Assembly (NCBI GenBank): GCA_017548605.1
Contig: JAFYZT010000036.1
Coordinates: 186,001-250,000, forward strand
Source of the DNA: Prevotella sp.
GTDB taxonomy: Bacteria > Bacteroidota > Bacteroidia > Bacteroidales > Bacteroidaceae
Length of the DNA stretch: 64,000 bases
Direction of reading: 5' to 3'
Position 1 is the first letter of the stretch. Each line of letters starts with the position of its first letter. Below, piece after piece: positions 35,230 through 43,039 of the stretch. The notes beneath the pieces were generated by a model that was given only the letters and a program-made list of their open reading frames with translations, was not told the origin of the DNA and did no database searches. A program made the translations under genes and the position numbers.

Positions 35230-35694
35230 TTATGACTTTACCACTCTACGGATTACTATTCGATAGTTCTTCAGTTTGAGCATAGGCTGACCAAGGTATG
35301 AAGAAATCTCATAGCCATTTGCCTTCATCCAATCCACCACTTGGTTGCGGATTTCGTTGTCATAGGCGATTGTCACTTGCAGAGGCTGCTGTGCAGCGAA
35401 TATGTTTGGAACATAGGTGGCATTGTCCGGTTGAGTTGCGGTGATGCCAAGGATAAAGGGCATGAGGGAGCCATTCAGGGAGCACTTGTCTGCCTCCTGC
35501 TCGAAGCCTAGTTCCATCCGTATTCCTTCTACTATCTTCGCCAAGTCGAGCAAGGCATCCGTTAGGCAGTTTTGGCAGATGGCATCCAGTTCAGCGGTCA
35601 AGTGCTGTTCCATCCCCATAATGTCAATACCTTTTTGTTTTCTGGTGTATTCCACCTGAAAGCGGAATGATTCATTCTTTGCTCGTGTAGCCAA
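35230..35694 (-). CDS. Small protein of unknown function, first gene of the sigma/AAA operon
   Basis: 154 aa if started at a TTG (35692-35694); ATG 35617-35619 would give 129 aa. The frame stays open upstream through a Lys-rich stretch without a start, while an ATG at 35726-35728 in another frame opens M-S-K and then stops after eight codons. One lost or gained base would join that ATG to this frame, so the gene may be frameshifted at its 5' end or use TTG. The body has a helical centre (C-L-T-D-A-L-L-D-L-A-K-I-V-E) and a C-terminal strand-rich R-I-V-I-R-R-V-V. No family recognised. It lies 15 bp before the sigma gene. Confidence 0.55.
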   Translation of the reverse strand: MATRAKNESFRFQVEYTRKQKGIDIMGMEQHLTAELDAICQNCLTDALLDLAKIVEGIRMELGFEQEADKCSLNGSLMPFILGITATQPDNATYVPNIFAAQQPLQVTIAYDNEIRNQVVDWMKANGYEISSYLGQPMLKLKNYRIVIRRVVKS

Positions 35695-35761
35695 TTGCGT
35701 TTTACGCTTCTGATCTTTGTTTACTCATAGTCTTATAATTTCATATAGTTAAGAGGAATTG

Positions 35762-35859
35762 CCCCCATATATATGTATCTTTATACGATGAATAACACGA
35801 AATAACGGCGTTTTTGCAGGATGATGTGCAAAAACACCGCAGAAAAGAGTGCGAAAATG
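35762..35859 (-). promoter_or_regulatory. Duplicated control element, copy 1 (upstream of the sigma/AAA operon)
   Basis: Nearly the same order of blocks as copy 2 at 38207-38297: CCCATATAT, a TATACGA, AATAACGGC, a hairpin and GCGAAAATG. The hairpin (35806-35839) pairs CGGcGTTTTTGCA with TGCAAAAACaCCG around an 8-base loop. On the minus strand it precedes the first gene of the operon. It has no match to the usual TTTG/TAnnTTTG promoter, so it may be a promoter for a different sigma factor or an operator. Confidence 0.65.
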
Positions 35860-35918
35860 AAATTTTTTACTGATTTTAATGTGAAAAATCAGTTCTTTCA
35901 GTTCTTCGTAAGAAATTT

Positions 35919-37196
35919 TTAAGCATTAAAAGAATCTGCTTTCGGAACTGATAGCAGCGAAATAGGCTGGCCATCATAAAGCCTGATAACTGGCCATTCG
36001 TCGCAAAACTGTCTTACAAACTGTTCTGGACTATCTGTATGGATGGGAATAATGGCTTTAGGCTGGAGCAGGCGGAAGAGCTCACGCAAATCTTTCATGT
36101 CAACATGGCCACTTGTATGCATATAATCATATTCGCCATCCAAAGAGTTGGCCAAGTTCTCATTGTAGGCCTCGGTTCCCTCTTTAACATAGCCATCCCA
36201 CATGGACAGCACTTTCTGCTTCTCTCCTGGGATTTGTTCAAGAAGATCGTCAAATCGTTCACAGCTCCGAGCGACAAGCACATAACCTTTCTTATCAAGA
36301 TACTCTTTAAAACTGTCAGATACAAAGAACCGATTCTTATCAAACTTATGATACATCAGTTGCTCTGGCTTATATTTCCCATATTGATATAATGGGGATT
36401 TAGTCCATATAGAATTGCTGTTGACTACAACATCCATCATCTGTCTCTGATACCCATCGACATAGAAAGGTCTTCCTGCCTCTAAAGCCGCATGATACAA
36501 GGAAAATAACCTGTCAATATTAGTAGATGAAAGGTAGACCACCGTGGATTTCTTCTCCTGAAACAGAGACACGAAGTCACGTTGCAGTTCTGATTCCTTC
36601 TTGCTAGTTACACTTGGTCGGAGAATATTGGTAGCTTCACATATCACGTAGTCAACCCAGCCAACATATTGCTCTATCATTTTGAAAAACTTAACGCTTC
36701 TGAATCCATGCAAGCGGAAATCGCCTGTATGATAGGCTGACACGCCACCTGCTTCGATTCTGAATGCGTATGCGTCAAAAGCAGAATGATCCACCGTTAT
36801 CGGTTTAATGTTAAAAAGGCCAAATGTGAAATTCCGTCCTGCCTTAAAAGTTAGCATTTTTTGCAGGAGCTTCACCATATCTTGATGAGCGGGTATTACG
36901 TTCTTCAAATGGTTTGACAACACCAATTGTATGTCGCGCGCAACCTCACCCATGTATATGGGAAGGGTCTCTGACAACTTTGTTATATTGCCAATATGGT
37001 CTCCATGATAATGAGTGATTAGCAATGCGCTTTTCGACAAATCACCATGTGTCAAACCTTCGACTTGTAGTTCTCCTGTCTTAGGTCCACCCGGAAGTTC
37101 TTCACCGTAATCGACGAACAGATGCCAACCGTTATACTCGTATTCCGTGACGCAACCGCCTATCTGGTCTGTGCCACGATGAATGGTGATAGTCAT
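35919..37196 (-). CDS. Metallo-beta-lactamase-fold nuclease-like protein (RNase J/beta-CASP related)
   Basis: 425 aa. Metal site T-H-Y-H-G-D-H-I-G-N near residue 60; further ligands in H-T-G-D-F-R near 155 (Asp) and a C-terminal H-T-S-G-H-V-D followed by P-I-H-T-D near 375-395, the RMMBL motif of RNA-processing MBL enzymes. The middle segment (V-Y-L-S-S-T-N-I-D-R-L) sits where beta-CASP domains occur. RNase J processes RNA 5' ends; here the location in an accessory operon suggests a special role. The start overlaps the stop of the nuclease gene upstream by one base. Confidence 0.8.
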   Translation of the reverse strand: MTITIHRGTDQIGGCVTEYEYNGWHLFVDYGEELPGGPKTGELQVEGLTHGDLSKSALLITHYHGDHIGNITKLSETLPIYMGEVARDIQLVLSNHLKNVIPAHQDMVKLLQKMLTFKAGRNFTFGLFNIKPITVDHSAFDAYAFRIEAGGVSAYHTGDFRLHGFRSVKFFKMIEQYVGWVDYVICEATNILRPSVTSKKESELQRDFVSLFQEKKSTVVYLSSTNIDRLFSLYHAALEAGRPFYVDGYQRQMMDVVVNSNSIWTKSPLYQYGKYKPEQLMYHKFDKNRFFVSDSFKEYLDKKGYVLVARSCERFDDLLEQIPGEKQKVLSMWDGYVKEGTEAYNENLANSLDGEYDYMHTSGHVDMKDLRELFRLLQPKAIIPIHTDSPEQFVRQFCDEWPVIRLYDGQPISLLSVPKADSFNA

Positions 37197-38164
37197 TACA
37201 TTAACCGGTCTTTGAATGAGCCACTAAACTCAAATTTTACTCTTGAAAACAATGCGTCTTTATCAAAATATAATGTGTATGTCCGAAGAGTAAAGCTACC
37301 AACCTGATATTCCTCCTCAATAATAGTCTCTTCGCCCTTGGGGATTAATCCAACAACATCAATAGTATGAGGGCATTGTTCCTTATAACCAAATATCTTC
37401 ATCCAATCAGATCCTCCTTTGCTGTCCAAAAGTTTTGCAATAAATACAGCATAGCTGAGTGCTTGTTGAATAACATCGGACATAGGTTCTTCGGGCTTGT
37501 TTTGGTCCTTTAATTCAAAAACACCAAGATAAACCGTATTGTCTTTATGACGGGAACGAGCCATAATGTCAATACCCCCCCCCTTTTTGCTAAATGAAAC
37601 TATTCCCTTCTTTGATGCACTAAGGTTAGTGGTTAGTTGCACATACTCTCCTCCAAAGGTAATAGGCTGAATATTAATAAGAGATTTCTTCTTTGAATCA
37701 GTCTGATGGAACTCTCGCAAAAGAAGGTTCTCACATTTATGCTCAGGAGAGTGTGTCTCAGCATCTGCGACATCAATCTGCGACAAGAAAGATCTGAAAC
37801 GATTCATGTTGCTTCCATTCCACAATTCGCAAGGCTGCAATTTAGGAATGTTTGGGTATCTCTTAACCAAATCATTATACCCACTTGTACTTTTCTTAAA
37901 GAAACGTGAACCATCGGGCATGATAATGAGTGAGCCAATACTTTGGCCAAGATAGCGAATATCTGTTTCAACTTTCTTTCCTCTAAATTTTGTAATAGAA
38001 GTATATTTGGATAGAGGGAATTTTACTTTAGCCTTTTGGGTCAACTCTTTATGATATGCCTCATACTTTAGAATATCTTTTGCATATTTTGCGTACCGAG
38101 TTTCCCAATCGGAATCTTTTGATATTTCGATAAGGGCCTTTTTAATGATTTCTTCGTTTGTCAT
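37196..38164 (-). CDS. PD-(D/E)XK-like nuclease candidate containing a G9 tract
   Basis: 322 aa. No named family recognised. In the C-terminal half, G-I-D-I-M-A-R is followed fifteen or so residues later by L-G-V-F-E-L-K-D-Q-N and then Q-Q-A-L-S-Y-A-V-F, which is the D ... E-x-K ... Q/A-x-x-Y layout of PD-(D/E)XK nucleases. Just before the Asp the coding strand has nine G's (37575-37583) giving G-G-G. The gene precedes the MBL gene with one-base overlap and follows copy 2 of the duplicated control element by about 80 bp. Confidence 0.6.
   Translation of the reverse strand: MTNEEIIKKALIEISKDSDWETRYAKYAKDILKYEAYHKELTQKAKVKFPLSKYTSITKFRGKKVETDIRYLGQSIGSLIIMPDGSRFFKKSTSGYNDLVKRYPNIPKLQPCELWNGSNMNRFRSFLSQIDVADAETHSPEHKCENLLLREFHQTDSKKKSLINIQPITFGGEYVQLTTNLSASKKGIVSFSKKGGGIDIMARSRHKDNTVYLGVFELKDQNKPEEPMSDVIQQALSYAVFIAKLLDSKGGSDWMKIFGYKEQCPHTIDVVGLIPKGEETIIEEEYQVGSFTLRTYTLYFDKDALFSRVKFEFSGSFKDRLM
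37575..37583 (-). repeat. G9 homopolymer inside a coding sequence
   Basis: Nine consecutive C on the plus strand (G on the coding strand). Slippage by one base would cut the nuclease just ahead of its predicted catalytic Asp. In this copy the frame is open. Confidence 0.9.
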
Positions 38165-38206
38165 AATGATTCATTATTTATTAGTCATTTTTTATATAGG
38201 TAGTGT

Positions 38207-38297
38207 ACCCCATATATTTATATACGAAGAAGATAACACAATAACGGCTTTTTTGCAGGTTGATGTGGAAAAACGCCGCAGAAGAGGGGCGAAAATG
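38207..38297 (-). promoter_or_regulatory. Duplicated control element, copy 2 (upstream of the nuclease/MBL operon)
   Basis: Matches copy 1 block by block. The hairpin at 38245-38278 pairs CGGC-TTTTT-G-CA with TG-G-AAAAA-C-GCCG (11 of 13 positions), and its outer CGGC/GCCG pairs are perfect where copy 1 has one mismatch. It starts 43 bp, and the hairpin 81 bp, upstream of the nuclease ATG. The gene-free stretch 38165-38366 holds nothing else clear. Confidence 0.65.
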
Positions 38298-38366
38298 TTA
38301 TATTTCTTTACGAGATGGCTATTACTGTATGATGTAAATCATGAATGCATGAAAGAAGGAAAATCA

Positions 38367-39104
38367 TTATTGTACTCTTGTATACTCAGGAATGCTGATT
38401 TTAATCTTTTTTACCCAACAGAAAAAATCTTCCCCTTCAATTTTTCGTTGAATCATTCCCTGGTCATTTGCCCCAATATTATTTAAGAATTTGCAAAAGT
38501 CTTCGTCATTTTTTTTAATAACCTTATCATACGACTCTGTAGTCTCACCCCTGTTTAATGTAATTTCCCCAACAAATACGATTATAAGCAAAATAGCGTT
38601 TCTATACCCAGCTTTCATCGCAGAAATCATGGCTCCTCGAGTAGCAGTAAATAATTGATATCCTATCTCGTCAACATTATTACCAGGGGTCAGGAATTCC
38701 TTAAGTGCAAAAGCACGTGTATTATTATTGCCACCCTGTTCTTTATATACATCAATAAAATTGAGATCAAAAGTCTCAGACACTTTGGCCTCAACCCCTA
38801 TAACGCAATTTTTAGTGCCCACCATTAGCAAATCATGATTGCGAGGTCCACCTGTTTTCATTCCTTTTCCCAAACCGGCAGTTGCTTCTGGTTCGCAATG
38901 GAAATCTTGGATTTCTATACCACATTCTTTTAAAATCTCTGTTATTACGCCGTTGAATATGTTATTTTGATTTATTGCAAAATCAGCCATATGCCAAGCA
39001 CTCCGGCCTTTTACCCATTGTCTATCTTTTCCCTTAGGGGCAGCATATTTTTCCCAATCTTTAAACGTTTTTATCTTGTTATTTTTAACAAACTCTGTTT
39101 TCAT
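38367..39104 (-). CDS. Putative nuclease (PD-(D/E)XK-like, resembles DUF6946)
   Basis: 245 aa. After G-R-S-A-W-H-M-A-D-F-A (near residue 33) there is H-D-L-L-M-V-G-T-K-N-C-V-I-G-V-E-A-K-V-S-E-T-F-D (broken here only for reading: D then E-x-K), the expected Asp and Glu-Lys pair of a PD-(D/E)XK core; a Q-L-F-T-A-T-R-G-A segment later could be the usual helix. I recall DUF6946 proteins with the same S-A-W and E-A-K features but cannot check. It is co-directional with the WYL regulator upstream (8-bp gap). Confidence 0.5.
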   Translation of the reverse strand: MKTEFVKNNKIKTFKDWEKYAAPKGKDRQWVKGRSAWHMADFAINQNNIFNGVITEILKECGIEIQDFHCEPEATAGLGKGMKTGGPRNHDLLMVGTKNCVIGVEAKVSETFDLNFIDVYKEQGGNNNTRAFALKEFLTPGNNVDEIGYQLFTATRGAMISAMKAGYRNAILLIIVFVGEITLNRGETTESYDKVIKKNDEDFCKFLNNIGANDQGMIQRKIEGEDFFCWVKKIKISIPEYTRVQ

Positions 39105-39112
39105 GAAATCTT

Positions 39113-40027
39113 TTATTTGTAAAAGTTAAACATTTTATTGATTTTCTCTTTCATCTCTTCTCTCAGCACCTTTGGCTTCAGCACTTCAACTTTATCCCCC
39201 ATTGCAAGCAACTGGCTCACCAATTCTGGGGTTACGCATAAACGATAGGAGAACTCCGCGAACTCACGATATTTGGAACGGCCTTCCGATTGGCTTTTGT
39301 GAAGCGGGGTAGAGCGAAGATATTCAGCCTGAATGCCATAGGCGCGGATTTTAACTTTAGTGATGGGTAAATCTTTATTCACAAAGATGCCAACGACATC
39401 GGCAAAATACTTCCTCACATCAAAATCCTCAGGCAACTTAAAACTATTTTTAAGGACCTTCAAACCGAGTATTCGGTCCAATGCGATTGTGCGCAATCCT
39501 TCTTGTTTTTTTAGATAACCTAACAGATACCAACGGCGATTAAAGACTCTTAGCGCATAGGGCTGAATGTGAAACGTCTGAAGATGCTCTTCCTTCATGC
39601 TTTCATAGCGTTGATAATCAACTTGCAACTCCACGTTCTGTTTCATAGCCTCAATGATATCATTAAGGAAAGATGTTCCCAATGGAATTTCTTCCAACAA
39701 GATTCTGTCCTTCATAGCATTGAAGGTTGTAAAATCTTGTGGAATGCTGTAATTCCGCAACAGCCATTTCGATAGGCTCTGCTCGTCCAATACTTCAGGA
39801 TTCTTGACGTAATACACATTACCATGCGAGCGGTCGCATACTATCTCCACTCCAAACATCTCCTTGATTCCCTTGCGATGCTCGTGGAAAGTGCGTAGTG
39901 GTATAGGTCGTCCATCGCTGGCTGGACAATCCTCCCATAACATATTAATCTCATCGATTGTTAAGAGGTCGCTGTTCAGCAACATGTCGAGGAGCCAAAT
40001 GTATCTGTAATATGTTTTGCTGATCAT
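39113..40027 (-). CDS. WYL-domain transcriptional regulator
   Basis: 304 aa. An N-terminal winged helix-like region (L-L-T-I-D-E-I-N-M-L-W ... R-T-F-H-E-H-R) followed by a WYL domain with P-Y-A-L-R-V-F-N-R-R-W-Y-L-L-G-Y (residues ~155-172) and a C-terminal WCX region (V-T-P-E-L-V-S-Q-L-L-A-M-G-D-K-V-E-V-L). WYL proteins such as BrxR and CapW bind inverted repeats and repress defence operons until a ligand is sensed. A 20-bp palindrome 80 bp upstream of the start (40107-40126) is a likely operator. Confidence 0.85.
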   Translation of the reverse strand: MISKTYYRYIWLLDMLLNSDLLTIDEINMLWEDCPASDGRPIPLRTFHEHRKGIKEMFGVEIVCDRSHGNVYYVKNPEVLDEQSLSKWLLRNYSIPQDFTTFNAMKDRILLEEIPLGTSFLNDIIEAMKQNVELQVDYQRYESMKEEHLQTFHIQPYALRVFNRRWYLLGYLKKQEGLRTIALDRILGLKVLKNSFKLPEDFDVRKYFADVVGIFVNKDLPITKVKIRAYGIQAEYLRSTPLHKSQSEGRSKYREFAEFSYRLCVTPELVSQLLAMGDKVEVLKPKVLREEMKEKINKMFNFYK

Positions 40028-40106
40028 TTCAGATATTTTATGATAACTTTCTCAAAACAGGACTTACTTGCTCACGTTGGAAATAAAGGATATTGATACT
40101 CAATGG

Positions 40107-40126
40107 GTTAACACTTAAGTGCTAAC
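40107..40126. promoter_or_regulatory. 20-bp palindrome, candidate WYL operator
   Basis: GTTAaCACTTAAGTGcTAAC: the half-sites GTTA-n-CACTT and AAGTG-n-TAAC mirror each other with a single mismatched pair (positions 5 and 16). It lies 80 bp upstream of the WYL gene start. Confidence 0.6.
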
Positions 40127-40488
40127 ATATTTTACCAACATATAGCTTTGTCAGTTACAAATATACAGAAAATAATTTGAAATAGGCGTTTTTACAACCC
40201 TATTTTACACAGTCTTTTTTGAAAAGCACTTTTTGATGAGAAATGTGTGAACATATCTGGTAGAATTTCACGGGTGGCTATACTTCGAAGCATTTACTTA
40301 GGCTGAATGACTCGTGCTCTCCATGGAAGACATACCCCAACTGATTGGACACACATTTGGTGTTGCCTATCTCAACATCCACATTGTAGTGCGAGTACCC
40401 AAAAAGGCAAAGTCATTGCATCCACCAAGAGCAAAGGCAGACACAATACAAACCGCGACATAGACAGGAGATTGGGGATTCGCTTCAT
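40127..40488. other. Gene-free stretch with a short open frame
   Basis: No family is recognised. A 46-codon frame from ATG 40324 (M-E-D-I-P-Q-L-I-G-H) and an overlapping 79-codon frame read ordinary sequence with no motif. It could be the worn end of a mobile-element gene, but I see no terminal repeats. Confidence 0.3.
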
Positions 40489-40920
40489 TTATCTATCAAC
40501 CTCTATTATCATTTCACAATCTGTCCCACCATCCAAGATGGAATGAAAAAGCGTTACAGTGAAGTTCTTGTCTTTCCACAAACTGTGCAGTGAATAAATC
40601 ACACTTTGGCGTGAACATTCACAGAGCAAAGGCGTAGTGACATATCCCTTTTTACACAACTCACAGGTGCATTTTAAGAAGATAAGTCGATAAACATGAC
40701 CTTTCTCAACAACCTCACCTTTTACTCCTGGCACATCATTAGCTATCTGAAAGAACGCATCCATGTTCCCCTTGGCATCCTCATAGAGTTTCTTGTAAAC
40801 AGAAAGCGTGCCGCCATTTACACAGTTTTTCCCACATTCCGAGAAGAATGCAGACCGCTCCTCTGGAGAGAGCCGTGCTATACCTTTCTCGAAACCCTTA
40901 AACCAATTTGATATTTCCAT
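40489..40920 (-). CDS. Cysteine-rich protein of unknown function
   Basis: 143 aa. Cys residues fall in the pattern E-C-G-K-N-C-V near residue 29, K-C-T-C-E-L-C near 84, and L-L-C-E-C-S near 99, which suggests a metal or iron-sulfur site or a redox centre. N-terminal W-F-K-G-F-E-K-G helix; no signal or membrane segment. No family called with confidence. Its start lies within the end of the membrane-protein gene upstream (23-bp overlap). Confidence 0.6.
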   Translation of the reverse strand: MEISNWFKGFEKGIARLSPEERSAFFSECGKNCVNGGTLSVYKKLYEDAKGNMDAFFQIANDVPGVKGEVVEKGHVYRLIFLKCTCELCKKGYVTTPLLCECSRQSVIYSLHSLWKDKNFTVTLFHSILDGGTDCEMIIEVDR

Positions 40921-41317
40921 GATGATAAATATTTAAACCAGGATAATAGCACCACGCTAAAAAGGCAGGAATGACGGATGAAATAAATCGTAGCCAATTA
41001 AAATCCACCACACAAACCCAGCCTCCTGCCAAGGCACGAAGACTGTAGAGCACGATGATAACAATAATGGCTGTTCGAGTTAATGGGAGCCGCCGGATGT
41101 CACCAGAGACTGAGAGAGCATAGAGTCCTGCCAGAGTGAAGGCCAAAGCGAGGCAGATGGTCAGAGCATAAAGCATCCAAACATGGCCAGATACCAAATT
41201 ATACATTACGTCTTTGATGCCGTAAGCGACGAAGGCTTCATCCAAAGCAAAGAGACAGCCGAGATGGCCAATGGCTATGATAAAATGGAGAATCGCTCCG
41301 AGTCGTAGTCTTTTCAT
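40898..41317 (-). CDS. Small four-helix membrane protein
   Basis: 139 aa with hydrophobic helices at about residues 8-25, 45-67, 80-98 and 108-125, consistent with an inner-membrane protein with both ends on the same side. Short loops are basic (D-I-R-R-L-P-L-T-R). No conserved motif recognised. It overlaps the Cys-rich gene. Confidence 0.55.
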   Translation of the reverse strand: MKRLRLGAILHFIIAIGHLGCLFALDEAFVAYGIKDVMYNLVSGHVWMLYALTICLALAFTLAGLYALSVSGDIRRLPLTRTAIIVIIVLYSLRALAGGWVCVVDFNWLRFISSVIPAFLAWCYYPGLNIYHHGNIKLV

Positions 41318-41362
41318 TGTTGATTATCCTAGTAATTGTGCCAACTTCTATATCGTTGCCTT

Positions 41363-42946
41363 TCATTTTATCGTTGTGGAGTATGGCTTGTCGAAGTCGC
41401 TATATTGATAATAGGTGGCGGAGAGGGCCTTGCTGTCGAACACTACTGACCAGCGCGTCATTTCCTTAGAAGCCACGCGGCTGATAGACTCCACGACATC
41501 GTTCGTGTTCATCACTGGCAGACTATCCCTCATCTGCTGCATGCTGTCGTAACGTCGATGAGAATCCTCGCTGTAGAGGGAGTAGTCCTTCAGGCGACTC
41601 TCGGCCAGATAGTGGTTCGTGCAGAGCGGCGACTCCACAACAAGCATCTTGTCATCCACCCACTCCACGACGACACTGCGGCCCGTAGCATCACTGATGG
41701 CCAGATGATGAGAATAGTCAATATCAGAATGCATGTCGCAGGACTCCAGCAGCCGTAAGGCCTCCTCAACGTTAGCAGCCTTGTCGAGCAGTACGCGGAT
41801 GGCCGATGTCGTAGTCACATTCGTACGACCTGTATGCTGGTTGGTCTTCGTCTTGTCACCTGCTACGAGGTCGGCTACCACCAGTCCCTTTTCGTTCATA
41901 CCGTCGAGCGGAGCATAGATGGCTGCCAGCAGACCCATCTTGTCTGCCACTGCTTTGGGCTCCCATTCATTTCCGAAGCCAAGGAAGGAGATGCAGGAGG
42001 TAGATACCGACGCATAGTCTTTTTCAGGACGTGTTTGGATAACGGCAATGGGCGATTTACACTCAGGCCAGTCGAAGTTACGGCCTGTCAGCACGTTTCC
42101 ATCCTTGTCCTTAGTAGTGATGAAGCTGCATCCAAACTCAGTAGGCTGGACATCGGGCGGCGAAACCAGTCCGTAGAACAAATAACGGCAGACAAACGCT
42201 GCTATCTCGTTTGAAGAAGATGCACCTCCTTGCTCCAGGAACTCGTCAAGGCCATAGTCACCTTCATAGGTCATCGTGTACATCTTTTCGCCCACCTGTT
42301 CCACACTCTGTGCTGCTGCATATTGCTTGTGGAACATACAATACATGCTGCCTGCAGCCACTACAAGCATCGCCAATACTACACCAATCGTGATTTTTAC
42401 TGTTTTCTTTTTCATCTTACTTAAACCAAACATGTATGCTTCATTCAGGGCATCTGTATTTTTGATGTCACCCTTGTCCTTGACTCCTCTTACGAGAATC
42501 TTACCTGCATCTTCCAGATTGAAGAATTTCAAGCAGAGGTTATACTCCGTCAGAATTGCATCAAACAACTCTGGGAGCGTGGCGGCACCAACAAGCAGCA
42601 ATGCCATCTTCTTGATGTGGAACAAGTCGCGGATGGGATTGTGGAACCTATCGATGACGGCCTTCAACTGAGCACTGATACCATAGAAAAAGACGGGTGA
42701 TGCGATAACGAGCATATCCGCCTGACCCATCTTTTCATAGATGGCAGGCATATCGTCTTTTTGGGCACAGATATTCGCATCATTCTTAAAACAAGCGTTA
42801 CATCCCAAACATGGATTCACCTTGACATCACGCATAGAAATTATCTCCACCTGATGATGCTCTGCAGCCCCTCTGACAAAAGCATCCACCAGCAACTCAG
42901 TATTGCCTCCCTTTCGTGGACTTCCAGATAAAATCAGTATGTTCAT
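41363..42946 (-). CDS. Fusion of NADPH-dependent FMN reductase and Ntn-type linear amide hydrolase
   Basis: 527 aa from ATG 42944-42946 (M-N-I-L-I-L-S-G-S-P-R-K-G-G-N-T), because a flavodoxin fold starts right there. Residues 1-175 are a flavodoxin-like FMN reductase with C-L-G-C-N-A-C-F and S-P-V-F-F-Y-G-I-S. A transmembrane helix (I-G-V-V-L-A-M-L-V-V-A-A-G-S, just after residue 180) links it to a C-terminal choloylglycine-hydrolase/C45-like domain with the nucleophile candidate in E-F-G-C-S-F and the T-G-R-N-F-D-W motif. At the joint the frame reads K-M-K-K-K-T-V-K, exactly a normal start for the hydrolase, so two ancestral genes were joined by stop loss or frameshift. Confidence 0.75.
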   Translation of the reverse strand: MNILILSGSPRKGGNTELLVDAFVRGAAEHHQVEIISMRDVKVNPCLGCNACFKNDANICAQKDDMPAIYEKMGQADMLVIASPVFFYGISAQLKAVIDRFHNPIRDLFHIKKMALLLVGAATLPELFDAILTEYNLCLKFFNLEDAGKILVRGVKDKGDIKNTDALNEAYMFGLSKMKKKTVKITIGVVLAMLVVAAGSMYCMFHKQYAAAQSVEQVGEKMYTMTYEGDYGLDEFLEQGGASSSNEIAAFVCRYLFYGLVSPPDVQPTEFGCSFITTKDKDGNVLTGRNFDWPECKSPIAVIQTRPEKDYASVSTSCISFLGFGNEWEPKAVADKMGLLAAIYAPLDGMNEKGLVVADLVAGDKTKTNQHTGRTNVTTTSAIRVLLDKAANVEEALRLLESCDMHSDIDYSHHLAISDATGRSVVVEWVDDKMLVVESPLCTNHYLAESRLKDYSLYSEDSHRRYDSMQQMRDSLPVMNTNDVVESISRVASKEMTRWSVVFDSKALSATYYQYSDFDKPYSTTIK

Positions 42947-43039
42947 AACATTGTTTTCGTTCCCTATTATCCTATTTGTCTCTTTGACAGCCACACCAAA
43001 GTAAAAAAGGGATTTTATTGTTCAACAAACGATCCTATC

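Noticed and set aside
40324-40464. Short open frame near 40.3 kb as a gene
   Set aside because: No recognisable motif or promoter, and two overlapping frames of similar length exist.
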